Program-made: the position numbers and the translations under genes
The notes under the pieces: generated by a model
Told to the model about the DNA's origin: nothing
Seen by the model: the letters and a program-made list of their open reading frames with translations, nothing else
Databases searched by the model: none
Assembly (NCBI GenBank): GCA_963620595.1
Contig: CAVFAY010000001.1
Location: forward strand, 62,001-126,000
Direction of reading: 5' to 3'
Source: Butyricicoccus_A sp963620595
GTDB taxonomy: Bacteria > Bacillota > Clostridia > Oscillospirales > Butyricicoccaceae
Length of the DNA: 64,000 nucleotides
Part shown: positions 34,381-42,401 of the stretch, piece after piece
How the letters are laid out: every line of letters begins with the position of its first letter
How positions within the stretch are numbered: position 1 is the first letter of the stretch

Positions 34381-35117
34381 AGGAAACACAAATTACCGTA
34401 GAACATGTCTCGTTTCGCTACGAAAAACAACTAGATATTTTACAGGATATTACTTTTTCTGCTCATGCATCGGAGTCTATTGGTCTAATCGGTGCAAATG
34501 GTGTCGGAAAGTCTACCCTGCTCAAGCTGCTCGTGGGCTTAAATTTGCCGACACAGGGCAGTATTTTCATTGATACACTTCCTGTGCAGCCGAAATATTT
34601 TCCGACCATCCGCGAAAAAATCGGGTATGTATTTCAAGACTCAGACAGCCAGCTGTTCATGTCTACGGCATATGAAGATATCGCTTTTGCACCGCGCAAT
34701 TACGGATTGCCCAAGGAAGAAATTGACGCACGTGTGAATCATGCCTTGGATGCAATTGGGATTCAGCATTTGCGAGACAAACAGATTTATAAAATGTCTG
34801 GCGGAGAAAAAAAGCTGGTATCTATCGCAACGATTCTCTCTATGACGCCGGACGTCATTTTAATGGATGAGCCGTCTATCGCGTTGGATCCGCGCAATCG
34901 AAGGCGATTGATTCAGCTGTTAAACTCGTTTTCACAGATAAAAATCATTGCTTCTCATGATTTGGATATGATTTTAGAAACCTGCGAGCGAACGATTCTA
35001 TTGTCCAATGGAAAAATCGTATGCGATGGCTCGACCAAGGAAATTTTAACCAATCAGAAATTGCTGGAAGAAAATGGACTGGAGCTGCCGTTTTGCTTGC
35101 AAGGCGTACCGAAATAA
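34377..35117 (+). CDS. nikO: ECF transporter ATP-binding subunit NikO/CbiO
   Basis: ATPase of the nickel importer, 246 residues: Walker A GANGVGKST, Q loop YVFQDSDSQLF, signature MSGGEKKLVSIAT, Walker B VILMDEPS and H-loop ASHDLD. The start is GTG 34377, overlapping the nikQ stop, with GGGAGGT at 34362-34368; the longer frame has no better site. Completes the nikMN-nikQ-nikO operon. Confidence 0.93.
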   Translation: MKETQITVEHVSFRYEKQLDILQDITFSAHASESIGLIGANGVGKSTLLKLLVGLNLPTQGSIFIDTLPVQPKYFPTIREKIGYVFQDSDSQLFMSTAYEDIAFAPRNYGLPKEEIDARVNHALDAIGIQHLRDKQIYKMSGGEKKLVSIATILSMTPDVILMDEPSIALDPRNRRRLIQLLNSFSQIKIIASHDLDMILETCERTILLSNGKIVCDGSTKEILTNQKLLEENGLELPFCLQGVPK

Positions 35118-35129
35118 AACAAATTTATG

Positions 35130-35158
35130 TTAACAATCAACTCCTGTTGTGCTATGAT
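35130..35158 (+). promoter_or_regulatory. Promoter of the AAA+/VWA operon
   Basis: TTAACA (35130-35135), 17 bases, TATGAT (35153-35158), 36 bases before the start codon. No G/C-tract operator is present here. Confidence 0.65.
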
Positions 35159-35193
35159 AAAAGTATTCAGAGAGGTTTGTGAGGTGTTGACAT

Positions 35194-36114
35194 ATGTCGA
35201 ATCTATTTCAATTTCTTCAGCAAGAACAAATACAGCCTGAACTGCTCGATGCGGTACAGAAATATCGCGCTGCCCATCCGGTACAGGAATCTTTACAGCC
35301 GCGTATTCCTGTACCGCGTTTTCCATATTACGGAAAATCTATCTGGGAGCAAGCACTTGCCGCCTTGCTTTGCGGAGAAAATGTGCTGCTGGCCGGCGGA
35401 AAGGCAACAGGTAAAAATGTACTTGCCGAAAATTTGGCGGCGGTATTTGGCAGACCGGAATGGGATATTTCCTTTCATATCAACATGGACGCCGCCTCAC
35501 TGATTGGCACGGATACTTTTGCCGATGGAATGGTACAGTTTCGCCCTGGTCCCGTGTATTCTTGCGCGCAGCATGGTGGATTTGGCGTGCTGGATGAAAT
35601 CAATATGGCGAAAAATGAAGCATTGGCAGTCTTACATGCCGTATTGGATTTCCGGCGGGCAATGGATGTGCCTGGCTATGACCGCATTCCCTTGGCAGAA
35701 GAAACGCGATTCATTGCAACGATGAATTATGGATATTCCGGTACAAGAGAACTAAACGAAGCGCTCACGTCGCGTTTTGTTGTCATTCAAATGCCTTCTA
35801 TCACACAAATGGATTTGGAACGTCTATTGGCTGCGCAATTCCCTGATTTAGCGTCTAAATATGTGCATCAATTTGCTTTATTGTTCTTAGATTTACAGAA
35901 AAAATGTGAAAACTCTGAGATTTCCACAAAAGCCTTGGATCTGCGCGGCATGTTAGACGCTTTGCGCTTGATGCGATACGGCATTTCGGCCGGAGCTGCA
36001 CTGGACATGGGCATTACCAATAAAGCCTTTGATACATATGAACAGAGTCTCATCCGCGATACCATTGCATCGCGGATTCCCGCTAAACTGCATGTTTCGG
36101 AGATGTTTCACTGA
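35194..36114 (+). CDS. MoxR-type AAA+ ATPase
   Basis: AAA+ chaperone-like ATPase of 306 residues. Walker A is AGGKATGKN (about residues 67-75), Walker B FGVLDEINMAKNEAL with the MoxR insert, sensor 1 FIATMNYGYSGTRELNEAL and the arginine finger in LTSRFVV. Such ATPases work with a VWA-domain partner, here the next gene, whose ATG shares a base with its stop region. Pairs of this type insert metals or remodel enzymes (CobS/CobT, NorQ/NorD, CbbQ/CbbO). GAGGTG at 35180-35185 supports ATG 35194. The client protein is unknown. Confidence 0.87.
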   Translation: MSNLFQFLQQEQIQPELLDAVQKYRAAHPVQESLQPRIPVPRFPYYGKSIWEQALAALLCGENVLLAGGKATGKNVLAENLAAVFGRPEWDISFHINMDAASLIGTDTFADGMVQFRPGPVYSCAQHGGFGVLDEINMAKNEALAVLHAVLDFRRAMDVPGYDRIPLAEETRFIATMNYGYSGTRELNEALTSRFVVIQMPSITQMDLERLLAAQFPDLASKYVHQFALLFLDLQKKCENSEISTKALDLRGMLDALRLMRYGISAGAALDMGITNKAFDTYEQSLIRDTIASRIPAKLHVSEMFH

Positions 36115-37871
36115 TGGATACGACGTCTTATACGGCCATGCAGCGCCGCGCTGCCAATCAGGTATGGAATGCTGCCAATGCCTATGATTTTGAACCGATA
36201 TTTTTGGCACAGCACACAGATGGTTCTCCGGCTTTGTATATGAACTGTGTTGTTGGACTCGTACATAAATATTATGGAGATTCCGTTGTTCGTTCTCTAT
36301 TTGACACATGGTCGGGAGACATTCATCAAGCCATGTTAGATGATCTGACGTGGCTGTATTTGGAGCACATTGTTTATACAAAAGAATTGCCTCAACGCCC
36401 TATCTTGGCTGATTTGCGCCGTACCTACGCAGAAACCTTCTTTGGACAAGAATACAAACTATCTCGCCAAGAATGGATGGCAAAAAATCAATTGGTATAT
36501 ACCATGCAGGCTTCTCGTTGGTGTACTGTGCTTGAACGAAAGCAACCGGTTTTGACTCCGCGTGAAAAATCATTGGCAAACGCACTCGCTCCTCATCAGA
36601 TCCCAGAGCCAAACCAATTGCAAGCGGCAGTTCTTGCCATTTACAAACATTTTCTGTTGTTTGATGGACAAATTCATCGAAAGAAAGCCCTTCGGCTGCA
36701 TGTCACAGGAAAATTGGCGGAATTGCTTACCAAAACAATGCCAACACAACTGGTCAAGACAGACCGCGTCACTGTCACGCGGTCTTCTCTGGCAGATCCT
36801 CTGCAAGAAGATGGATTTTTACAAAAAAAGAATCGTGCACAGGTAACGCTGAAGCAACACGCTTCACAGGATCGTGCATATATTGAAAGTTGTTTTGGCC
36901 GCTCGCTCTATACGCCGGAACAACTGCGACGCGCAGAACAAGAACTATGCACAGGCAACCATCTCGGCTGCCATCTTTGGTTTACGGACGGTGCTCCTTC
37001 CCAGAACGTTGCACCGTCAGCAGAAGCCAAGCATTTGATGGAACAGGCGGAGCTTCAAGCCATGCGAAATCGGGCATATTATTCGAAGAATATAGACTTG
37101 CATCGCAGTGCCATATCAAGATTGACAGAACAGATTCGCAACTGTATGCTTGTGCATCAGCAGCCACATGCGTGCCTGTCACGCTGTGGAAAACTGGATA
37201 CAGCACATGTCTGGCGGGCGCCATTGCTGCAAGACAATCGTATTTTTCTCCAGGCGGAAGAGGAAAATCAACCGCTGTTTACCGTAGATTTATTGCTGGA
37301 CGCATCCGCTTCCAGACTGCATTGTCAGGAAGTTCTCGCAACGCAAGGCGTCATTTTGGCAGAAAGTCTGCGCACGTGCAGCATTCCTGTGCGCGTATCC
37401 AGCTTTTGCAGCTTACGCGGGTACACGATTCTCCATATTCTAAAACCGTTTGATGCGAAAAACAGTCAGTCTATTTTTCAATACTTCTCTTCCGGTTGGA
37501 ATCGAGATGGGTTAGTCATGCGTGCTGTGGGAGATCTTTTGACCGTTTTCCCCGGCCCTGCATCCCGTCATTTAATTATTATCCTGACAGATGCTTCGCC
37601 TAACGATAGCTTACGGGTGCAAGCTTCTGCGGAAAATCCGTTTGGACACGATTATGGCGATGCTTTTGGTGTACAGGATACGGCTGCCGAGGTGCGAGCG
37701 CTGCGAGTAAAAGGATTTCATGTCTCTGCTATTTTCATGGGAGAATCCTCGACTGCATCCAACGCTTCTGCTATTTACGGAAAAGAATTCGCGCGGATCA
37801 AAGGCATTGACCAATTGGCAAAAGCGGCTGGACTGCTGATTCAACATGAAATCCGTGATTTAGACAACTAA
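36114..37871 (+). CDS. VWA (MIDAS) domain protein, partner of the AAA+ ATPase
   Basis: A 585-residue soluble protein. The C-terminal third (about 395-585) is a von Willebrand A domain with the MIDAS motif VDLLLDASASR, a second threonine/aspartate loop and IIILTDASPND. The N-terminal 390 residues are helical and charged and match nothing I recognise with confidence; NorD/CobT-like proteins have a comparable layout. It starts at the stop of the AAA+ gene (ATG at 36114). Alternative names would be nitric oxide reductase activation protein-like, but no nor genes are here. Confidence 0.82.
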   Translation: MDTTSYTAMQRRAANQVWNAANAYDFEPIFLAQHTDGSPALYMNCVVGLVHKYYGDSVVRSLFDTWSGDIHQAMLDDLTWLYLEHIVYTKELPQRPILADLRRTYAETFFGQEYKLSRQEWMAKNQLVYTMQASRWCTVLERKQPVLTPREKSLANALAPHQIPEPNQLQAAVLAIYKHFLLFDGQIHRKKALRLHVTGKLAELLTKTMPTQLVKTDRVTVTRSSLADPLQEDGFLQKKNRAQVTLKQHASQDRAYIESCFGRSLYTPEQLRRAEQELCTGNHLGCHLWFTDGAPSQNVAPSAEAKHLMEQAELQAMRNRAYYSKNIDLHRSAISRLTEQIRNCMLVHQQPHACLSRCGKLDTAHVWRAPLLQDNRIFLQAEEENQPLFTVDLLLDASASRLHCQEVLATQGVILAESLRTCSIPVRVSSFCSLRGYTILHILKPFDAKNSQSIFQYFSSGWNRDGLVMRAVGDLLTVFPGPASRHLIIILTDASPNDSLRVQASAENPFGHDYGDAFGVQDTAAEVRALRVKGFHVSAIFMGESSTASNASAIYGKEFARIKGIDQLAKAAGLLIQHEIRDLDN

Positions 37872-37886
37872 ATTGTTTATTTATGG

Positions 37887-37937
37887 AAAATAATTCCTTT
37901 GTTTGTAAAAGATTCCAATCAAAGGAATTATTTTTTT
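37887..37937 (+). terminator. Terminator of the AAA+/VWA operon
   Basis: 15-bp stem 37887-37901 with 37920-37934, closing in a run of T. Confidence 0.87.
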
Positions 37938-38063
37938 AATTTTCGATAGGAACAAAAATAGTACGATAAAGAGTAAAATTTCATTTTATTTGACGATTTT
38001 CGAATTTTTAACACAACCTTTGCAATTCTTTGGATATTTTCTACAATTTTTTTGATTTTGCTC

Positions 38064-38091
38064 TTGCTTTTTTGCTCGAAAGTTCTATAAT
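38064..38091 (+). promoter_or_regulatory. Likely promoter of the CstA-type gene
   Basis: TTGCTT (38064-38069), 16 bases, TATAAT (38086-38091), 75 bases before the start codon. Confidence 0.6.
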
Positions 38092-38104
38092 AACAGGTAA
38101 AGAA

Positions 38105-38146
38105 AGCAGAGTGAATCAATTGGAAATCTTTGGTTGATTCTCTGCT
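38105..38146 (+). promoter_or_regulatory. Leader hairpin before the CstA-type gene
   Basis: 38105-38119 pairs with 38134-38146 (AGCAGA...GAATCAA against TTGATTCTCTGCT, two-base bulge). It lies between the promoter and the ribosome-binding site at 38153-38159, so it could be an operator near the start of transcription or a 5' leader structure. Confidence 0.4.
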
Positions 38147-38165
38147 CATGCGAGGAGGTTGTCTT

Positions 38166-39674
38166 ATGTTAAGCTTCATTCTTTGTCTGGCTCTCCTGAT
38201 TATCGGCTATCTAACCTATGGCAAAATTGTCGATAACACCTTTGGTCCAGATGACCGTGAAACTCCTGCTGTGCGCATCAACGATGGCGTTGACTACGTT
38301 GTTATGCCGCAGTGGAAATTGTTTTTAGTTCAGCTGTTGAATATTGCAGGCCTTGGTCCAATCTTCGGTGCCATGCAGGGCGCTTTGTGGGGACCTGTCG
38401 TATTCCTGTGGATCACATTCGGCACGATTTTTGCCGGTGGCGTTCACGATTATTTTTCTGGTATGATTAGTGAGCGAAACGATGGCAGTTCTGTTGCAGA
38501 AGTAACCGGTAAGTATCTGGGTTCTGGTATGCAGAATGTCATGCGTGTCTTCTCGGTTGTTCTGCTGATTATGGTTGGCACGGTATTTGCTGTTGGTCCA
38601 GCTGGTCTGATCGTTACATTGTGCAAAAATGGTGGTCTGTCTGGTGTTGTTACAACAACTTTGTTCTGGCTGATTATCATTCTGGTTTACTACTTTATCG
38701 CAACCTTTATCTCCATTGATAAGATTATCGGTAAGATTTATCCGATTTTTGGTTTTTGCCTGATTATCATGGCAATCGGTGTTATCTTTGGTATTTTCAC
38801 CAATCCAGATTACACCATCCCTGAGATTTGGAGTCACATGTATAACATGCATCCGGCTGGCACCCCGATCTGGAGTTTCATGTTCATCACGGTTGCCTGT
38901 GGTGCAATCTCCGGTTTCCACTCCACACAATCCCCTCTGATGGCTCGTTGCATGAAGAGCGAGAAACAAGGTCACTTTGTATTCTATGGTGCTATGGTAG
39001 CCGAAGGCATTATCGCATTGATTTGGGCAGCAGCTGGCTGCGCTTTGTATAAGGTCACTGGCGGTTTAAACACTGGTTTGGCTGCTGCATTGGCAGAAGG
39101 TCAGTCCGCAGCGATTTACGATGTATGTTCTAAGACAATGGGCGGCATTGGTATTGCCCTCGCAATGATCGGCGTTGTTGTTTGCCCAATCACATCCGGT
39201 GATACAGCATTCCGCTCCGCTCGTCTGACATTGTCTGATTGGTTTCATATCGATCAGGGTTCGTACCGCAATCGCCTAAAGCTATGTATTCCGGTTTTGG
39301 GTGTCGGTGCTGTCCTTGGTATTGGCAATGCAATTGGCGCGATTGATTATACCGTTATCTGGCGTTACTTCAGCTGGACAAATCAGACTTTGGCTATGAT
39401 TGTATTGTGGGCAGCTTCGATGTATCTGTTCACAGAAAAGAAGAACTTCTGGATTACAGCAGTTCCTGCGACATTCATGAGTGCAGTCTCCTGTACATAT
39501 TTCATTCTTGCACCGGAATGCCTTGGCAATTTGATTAACTCTAAGGCTACGGATGGCACAACGATTTACAACACAGCTGTTGCTTATCCGATTGGTATTA
39601 TCTTTGCAGCTGTTCTGTTAGTCATCTTCCTGCACGCAACAAAGAAGCATTCTGCAAAAGCTTCTCAAGCATAA
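38166..39674 (+). CDS. cstA: CstA-family carbon starvation / pyruvate or peptide transporter
   Basis: Inner-membrane carrier of 502 residues with about 13-16 helices, the shorter Gram-positive form of the CstA family (E. coli CstA and BtsT are about 700). Family segments include GPIFGAMQGALWGPVVFLWI, GGVHDYFSGMIS and SGFHSTQSPLMARC. In E. coli members take up pyruvate and, by older reports, peptides. The start at ATG 38166 follows GAGGAGG (38153-38159). It stands alone between terminators, with no LytS/LytTR two-component genes nearby. Confidence 0.9.
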   Translation: MLSFILCLALLIIGYLTYGKIVDNTFGPDDRETPAVRINDGVDYVVMPQWKLFLVQLLNIAGLGPIFGAMQGALWGPVVFLWITFGTIFAGGVHDYFSGMISERNDGSSVAEVTGKYLGSGMQNVMRVFSVVLLIMVGTVFAVGPAGLIVTLCKNGGLSGVVTTTLFWLIIILVYYFIATFISIDKIIGKIYPIFGFCLIIMAIGVIFGIFTNPDYTIPEIWSHMYNMHPAGTPIWSFMFITVACGAISGFHSTQSPLMARCMKSEKQGHFVFYGAMVAEGIIALIWAAAGCALYKVTGGLNTGLAAALAEGQSAAIYDVCSKTMGGIGIALAMIGVVVCPITSGDTAFRSARLTLSDWFHIDQGSYRNRLKLCIPVLGVGAVLGIGNAIGAIDYTVIWRYFSWTNQTLAMIVLWAASMYLFTEKKNFWITAVPATFMSAVSCTYFILAPECLGNLINSKATDGTTIYNTAVAYPIGIIFAAVLLVIFLHATKKHSAKASQA

Positions 39675-39691
39675 CCGTGTTATTTGAGTCC

Positions 39692-39745
39692 ACAGCCAGC
39701 TGCTGCATTGTCAGTAGCTGGCTGTTCTTCTCTTTCCTTTTTAGC
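39692..39745 (+). terminator. Terminator after the CstA-type gene
   Basis: 14-bp stem (one G-U) 39692-39705 with 39712-39725, followed by a pyrimidine-rich, T-dominated tract. Confidence 0.8.
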
Positions 39746-39768
39746 AACGTAAAAGTGAGGTTTTTGTT

Positions 39769-40782
39769 ATGATTTTCAAACCTTCTCCATTGAGTAGAAT
39801 GACGATTGACAACCAAGTATTGGTTCAAGACAAAAAATCCTGCCGAAAAATTGGCTCCTGCGGTGTCGGTAAAAAAGCACTGTATCTCAATAGTTTCTTT
39901 ATCGATCGACAATATTATGTTCCATTTTCTTCCATTCAGCGCGTTTTTAAACGAGTCGCTATGAGTAAAGGCGGATTTTCTGGCAAAGGCATGTTTGCCA
40001 GTATGGCCTATCTCGTTGTGGAATTTGATAATGGACAGCAAAAACAGTGCAATTTCAAATATGAAAATCAAGTGGACGAACTGTTAACGTTGCTTGCCCG
40101 CGAGCAGCCGCAAATCAAGCGCGTCAGTGCACAGGCAGAAAAACGCCTTGCTCAGCGCGAAGCGCAATTGGCGGAGGAAGAAAAATCTCGACCAAAATTG
40201 TCTGCTTCTGCTAAGCAAGAAATAGACGATCTACAGCGTGCGATTGATTATCTGGAACAAAAACCAGCGCTGAGCGACCAACTGAGCAAAGCTGCAAAAC
40301 GAAAGCGTGCTTATCAGTGTACCAGCCCAAGCTATCGCTGGGCAGCGATGGCAATTACTATTCTAGGATTAGTCGCACTGGTTTACGGTATCGTTTCCCT
40401 TTTGCATCACGGAACCTTTGCCATTTACTTTACGCTGTTTGGTTTAGCTGCAATCTTTACTTTTGCTGGTTTTAGCGTGCTCCCTACCGCGAAAAATAAC
40501 AAAAAGTCTGTTTTGCAATACGATGAGCAAGCGCAGCAGCAGATGGAATCCTATTTGCAAAATTATTTTGATTTTCCTGTTCCGGTACGATATGCGCATC
40601 CGATCGTATTAAAACGAATGCAGCGTGTTATCGTGCAAGGTCGCGCACAAACCAAAGAACAAGCATTGGAAATCATCAAACAAGATTTACAAGCGCTCAA
40701 CTCCGATGTGCAGGTATCTCAGGAAGAACACGATGAAGTAGTTGCTATCAAGCCTATGTTCTTAAATGCGGCGTATGAATAA
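39769..40782 (+). CDS. Conserved protein of unknown function with two central transmembrane helices
   Basis: I do not recognise this 337-residue protein. The first 110 residues look like a PH-like beta domain (ALYLNSFFIDRQYYVPFSSI). Residues about 115-180 are strongly charged and probably coiled coil (AEKRLAQREAQLAEEEKS). Two helices follow (about 195-215 and 222-245), then a cytoplasmic tail rich in Gln and Glu. There is no signal peptide. The start ATG at 39769 has only a moderate GTGAGG site. It lies alone between the cstA terminator and a pair of hairpins; nothing links it to a pathway. Confidence 0.75.
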   Translation: MIFKPSPLSRMTIDNQVLVQDKKSCRKIGSCGVGKKALYLNSFFIDRQYYVPFSSIQRVFKRVAMSKGGFSGKGMFASMAYLVVEFDNGQQKQCNFKYENQVDELLTLLAREQPQIKRVSAQAEKRLAQREAQLAEEEKSRPKLSASAKQEIDDLQRAIDYLEQKPALSDQLSKAAKRKRAYQCTSPSYRWAAMAITILGLVALVYGIVSLLHHGTFAIYFTLFGLAAIFTFAGFSVLPTAKNNKKSVLQYDEQAQQQMESYLQNYFDFPVPVRYAHPIVLKRMQRVIVQGRAQTKEQALEIIKQDLQALNSDVQVSQEEHDEVVAIKPMFLNAAYE

Positions 40783-40787
40783 CGAAA

Positions 40788-40826
40788 AAACCAGCTTTTA
40801 CAGATTATGTCTGTAAAAGCTGGTTT
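40788..40826. terminator. Perfect 17-bp hairpin after the gene of unknown function
   Basis: 40788-40804 and 40810-40826 are exact complements with loop TTATG. A-run and T-run flanks are short (three), so it may act as a terminator in both directions for the convergent genes. Confidence 0.7.
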
Positions 40827-40875
40827 CAGTCTGTCACCCCTAATATTTCAAATAACGATTAGGGGTGACAGACTG
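40827..40875. repeat. Second perfect hairpin, 18-bp arms
   Basis: 40827-40844 and 40858-40875 are exact complements (CAGTCTGTCACCCCTAAT and its complement) around a 13-base AT-rich loop. It abuts the first hairpin without a gap and has no T-run. Confidence 0.75.
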
Positions 40876-40902
40876 AGTCAGAGATATTTATCTTTCCTGC
40901 CT

Positions 40903-41544
40903 TTATCTTGCTTGTTTTTGTTTGCCTAACTGATACTTCACGGCGAGAAATACAACAAGAAAGCACAAAATTCCGCCATATATGATCCAGTAATCCAACA
41001 TAAAACCGTCTGACATACGATTCGGGCGAAACAATAATGGAATCATGCTCTCTGCCATAGGTGCAGATACGCCGATATATGCTACACCTACACCCATGTT
41101 GATGACTGGTGATCTGAACAGCTGTAGGGCTGCTGCAAAAATAATTGCCGTACACACCAGTTGAAACACTAAGATGGCGGGAATATACGAAAAATGCGGC
41201 AAGGATACATACGTCCAAATATATAATGGCAAATAGATCAGTTGCTGTATAAACGACAGAAGTAATGTCGCGGAAGTTATCGGATGACGCAGAGATTGTA
41301 AGACCTCTCTCGTGCCGGATTGATAGACCGGCAGGAAAAATTGAAACAGTGACCATAGCAGCAGCAACGGCAAAAACAGCTGATCGGTTTTAAAAATTTC
41401 TCTGGAGGCCGACATCTCTCCCCATATTTGCAGATAATGCATCTGATACGGCAGCAAAAACAGATATACCAGCGCAGCAGAGATTCCCTGCCGCACCAAT
41501 ATATGCCGCTTCGGATACACAAGCAGAGAAAAAATTCGTCTCAT
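40903..41544 (-). CDS. Six-helix membrane protein, ABC exporter subunit (unknown family)
   Basis: A 213-residue protein with about six hydrophobic helices and short loops, resembling a compact ABC-2-type permease. It overlaps the ATPase gene by four bases and is the last gene of a four-gene leftward operon that also has a larger permease with an external domain. Substrate unknown; the secreted protein at the head of the operon is the obvious candidate, or the protein could confer immunity. Confidence 0.7.
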   Translation of the reverse strand: MRRIFSLLVYPKRHILVRQGISAALVYLFLLPYQMHYLQIWGEMSASREIFKTDQLFLPLLLLWSLFQFFLPVYQSGTREVLQSLRHPITSATLLLSFIQQLIYLPLYIWTYVSLPHFSYIPAILVFQLVCTAIIFAAALQLFRSPVINMGVGVAYIGVSAPMAESMIPLLFRPNRMSDGFMLDYWIIYGGILCFLVVFLAVKYQLGKQKQAR

Positions 41545-42401
41545 ATGGATTTCTCCTTTGCGAGTAAGTACAGATACCCATCTTCCAGCTGAGGAACGAC
41601 CGGCTGAGCCAAAACGTCTTCCGGCAGCTGCTCTTCCAAAGAGAGAACCTTTAGCCAGCGTTTTCCGTCTCGATCTTCCACGTGACCGATTTGCTTAAAC
41701 GCCCGAAAATGTTTGCTGTAATCCTGCTCAGACAGCTTCCATATATGCTGCTGCGCAAATTGCGTCAATTGTTCCACTTCTCCGGAATAAATCACCTTTC
41801 CCTTGTCCAGAACGATGGTTTGCAGGCAGGTTGACGCAATATCTTCCGCGATATGGCTGGAAATCATCATGGGACAAGTGCCGCGCAGCTGCAGCAGCAC
41901 ATCTTTTAACCGTGCCCGTTCTTCGATGTCCAAACCAACTGTCGGCTCGTCCAGCAAAATCAAATCCGGCTTGCCCAAAATTGCCTGCGCGATTCCTAAA
42001 CGCCGTACCATGCCACCGGACAATTTTCCGCACTTTTTATCCTTTTCATCGGTCAGGTTGGTAAGCTCCAACGCGCGGTCAACCTCTTCTTCCCAGTTGA
42101 TGTTGTCATGCTTGCGCTGTTTGAGTTTTGCAAAGTACAAGAGCTGTTCGCGAGCAGTTAAGGAACGAAAAGCACCGAATTTCTGCGGCAGATACCCAAT
42201 AGACAATTCTTTTTCTCTGCCATCTATGGTAATGGTACCGCTGTTCGACGAAATCAGTCGCGTCATGATACGAAACAGCGTAGTTTTGCCCGCTCCGTTC
42301 GGGCCTAAAAGGCCGTATGTCGAGCAGTCCAATGCAAAGGACACCTGATCCAATACTGTTGCTTTTCCATATTTTTTGGTAATTCCATCAATTCGCACCA
42401 T
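41541..42401 (-). CDS. ABC transporter ATP-binding protein
   Basis: Cytoplasmic ATPase of 286 residues: Walker A GPNGAGKTT (about 35-43), Q loop YLPQKFGAF, signature LSGGMVRRLGIAQ, Walker B LILLDEPTVGLD and H-loop SSHIAED. The CcmA/drug-exporter class, with a C-terminal extension of about 70 residues. It overlaps both neighbours (14 bases with the large permease, four with the small one), so the three are co-translated parts of one exporter. Confidence 0.88.
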   Translation of the reverse strand: MVRIDGITKKYGKATVLDQVSFALDCSTYGLLGPNGAGKTTLFRIMTRLISSNSGTITIDGREKELSIGYLPQKFGAFRSLTAREQLLYFAKLKQRKHDNINWEEEVDRALELTNLTDEKDKKCGKLSGGMVRRLGIAQAILGKPDLILLDEPTVGLDIEERARLKDVLLQLRGTCPMMISSHIAEDIASTCLQTIVLDKGKVIYSGEVEQLTQFAQQHIWKLSEQDYSKHFRAFKQIGHVEDRDGKRWLKVLSLEEQLPEDVLAQPVVPQLEDGYLYLLAKEKSI

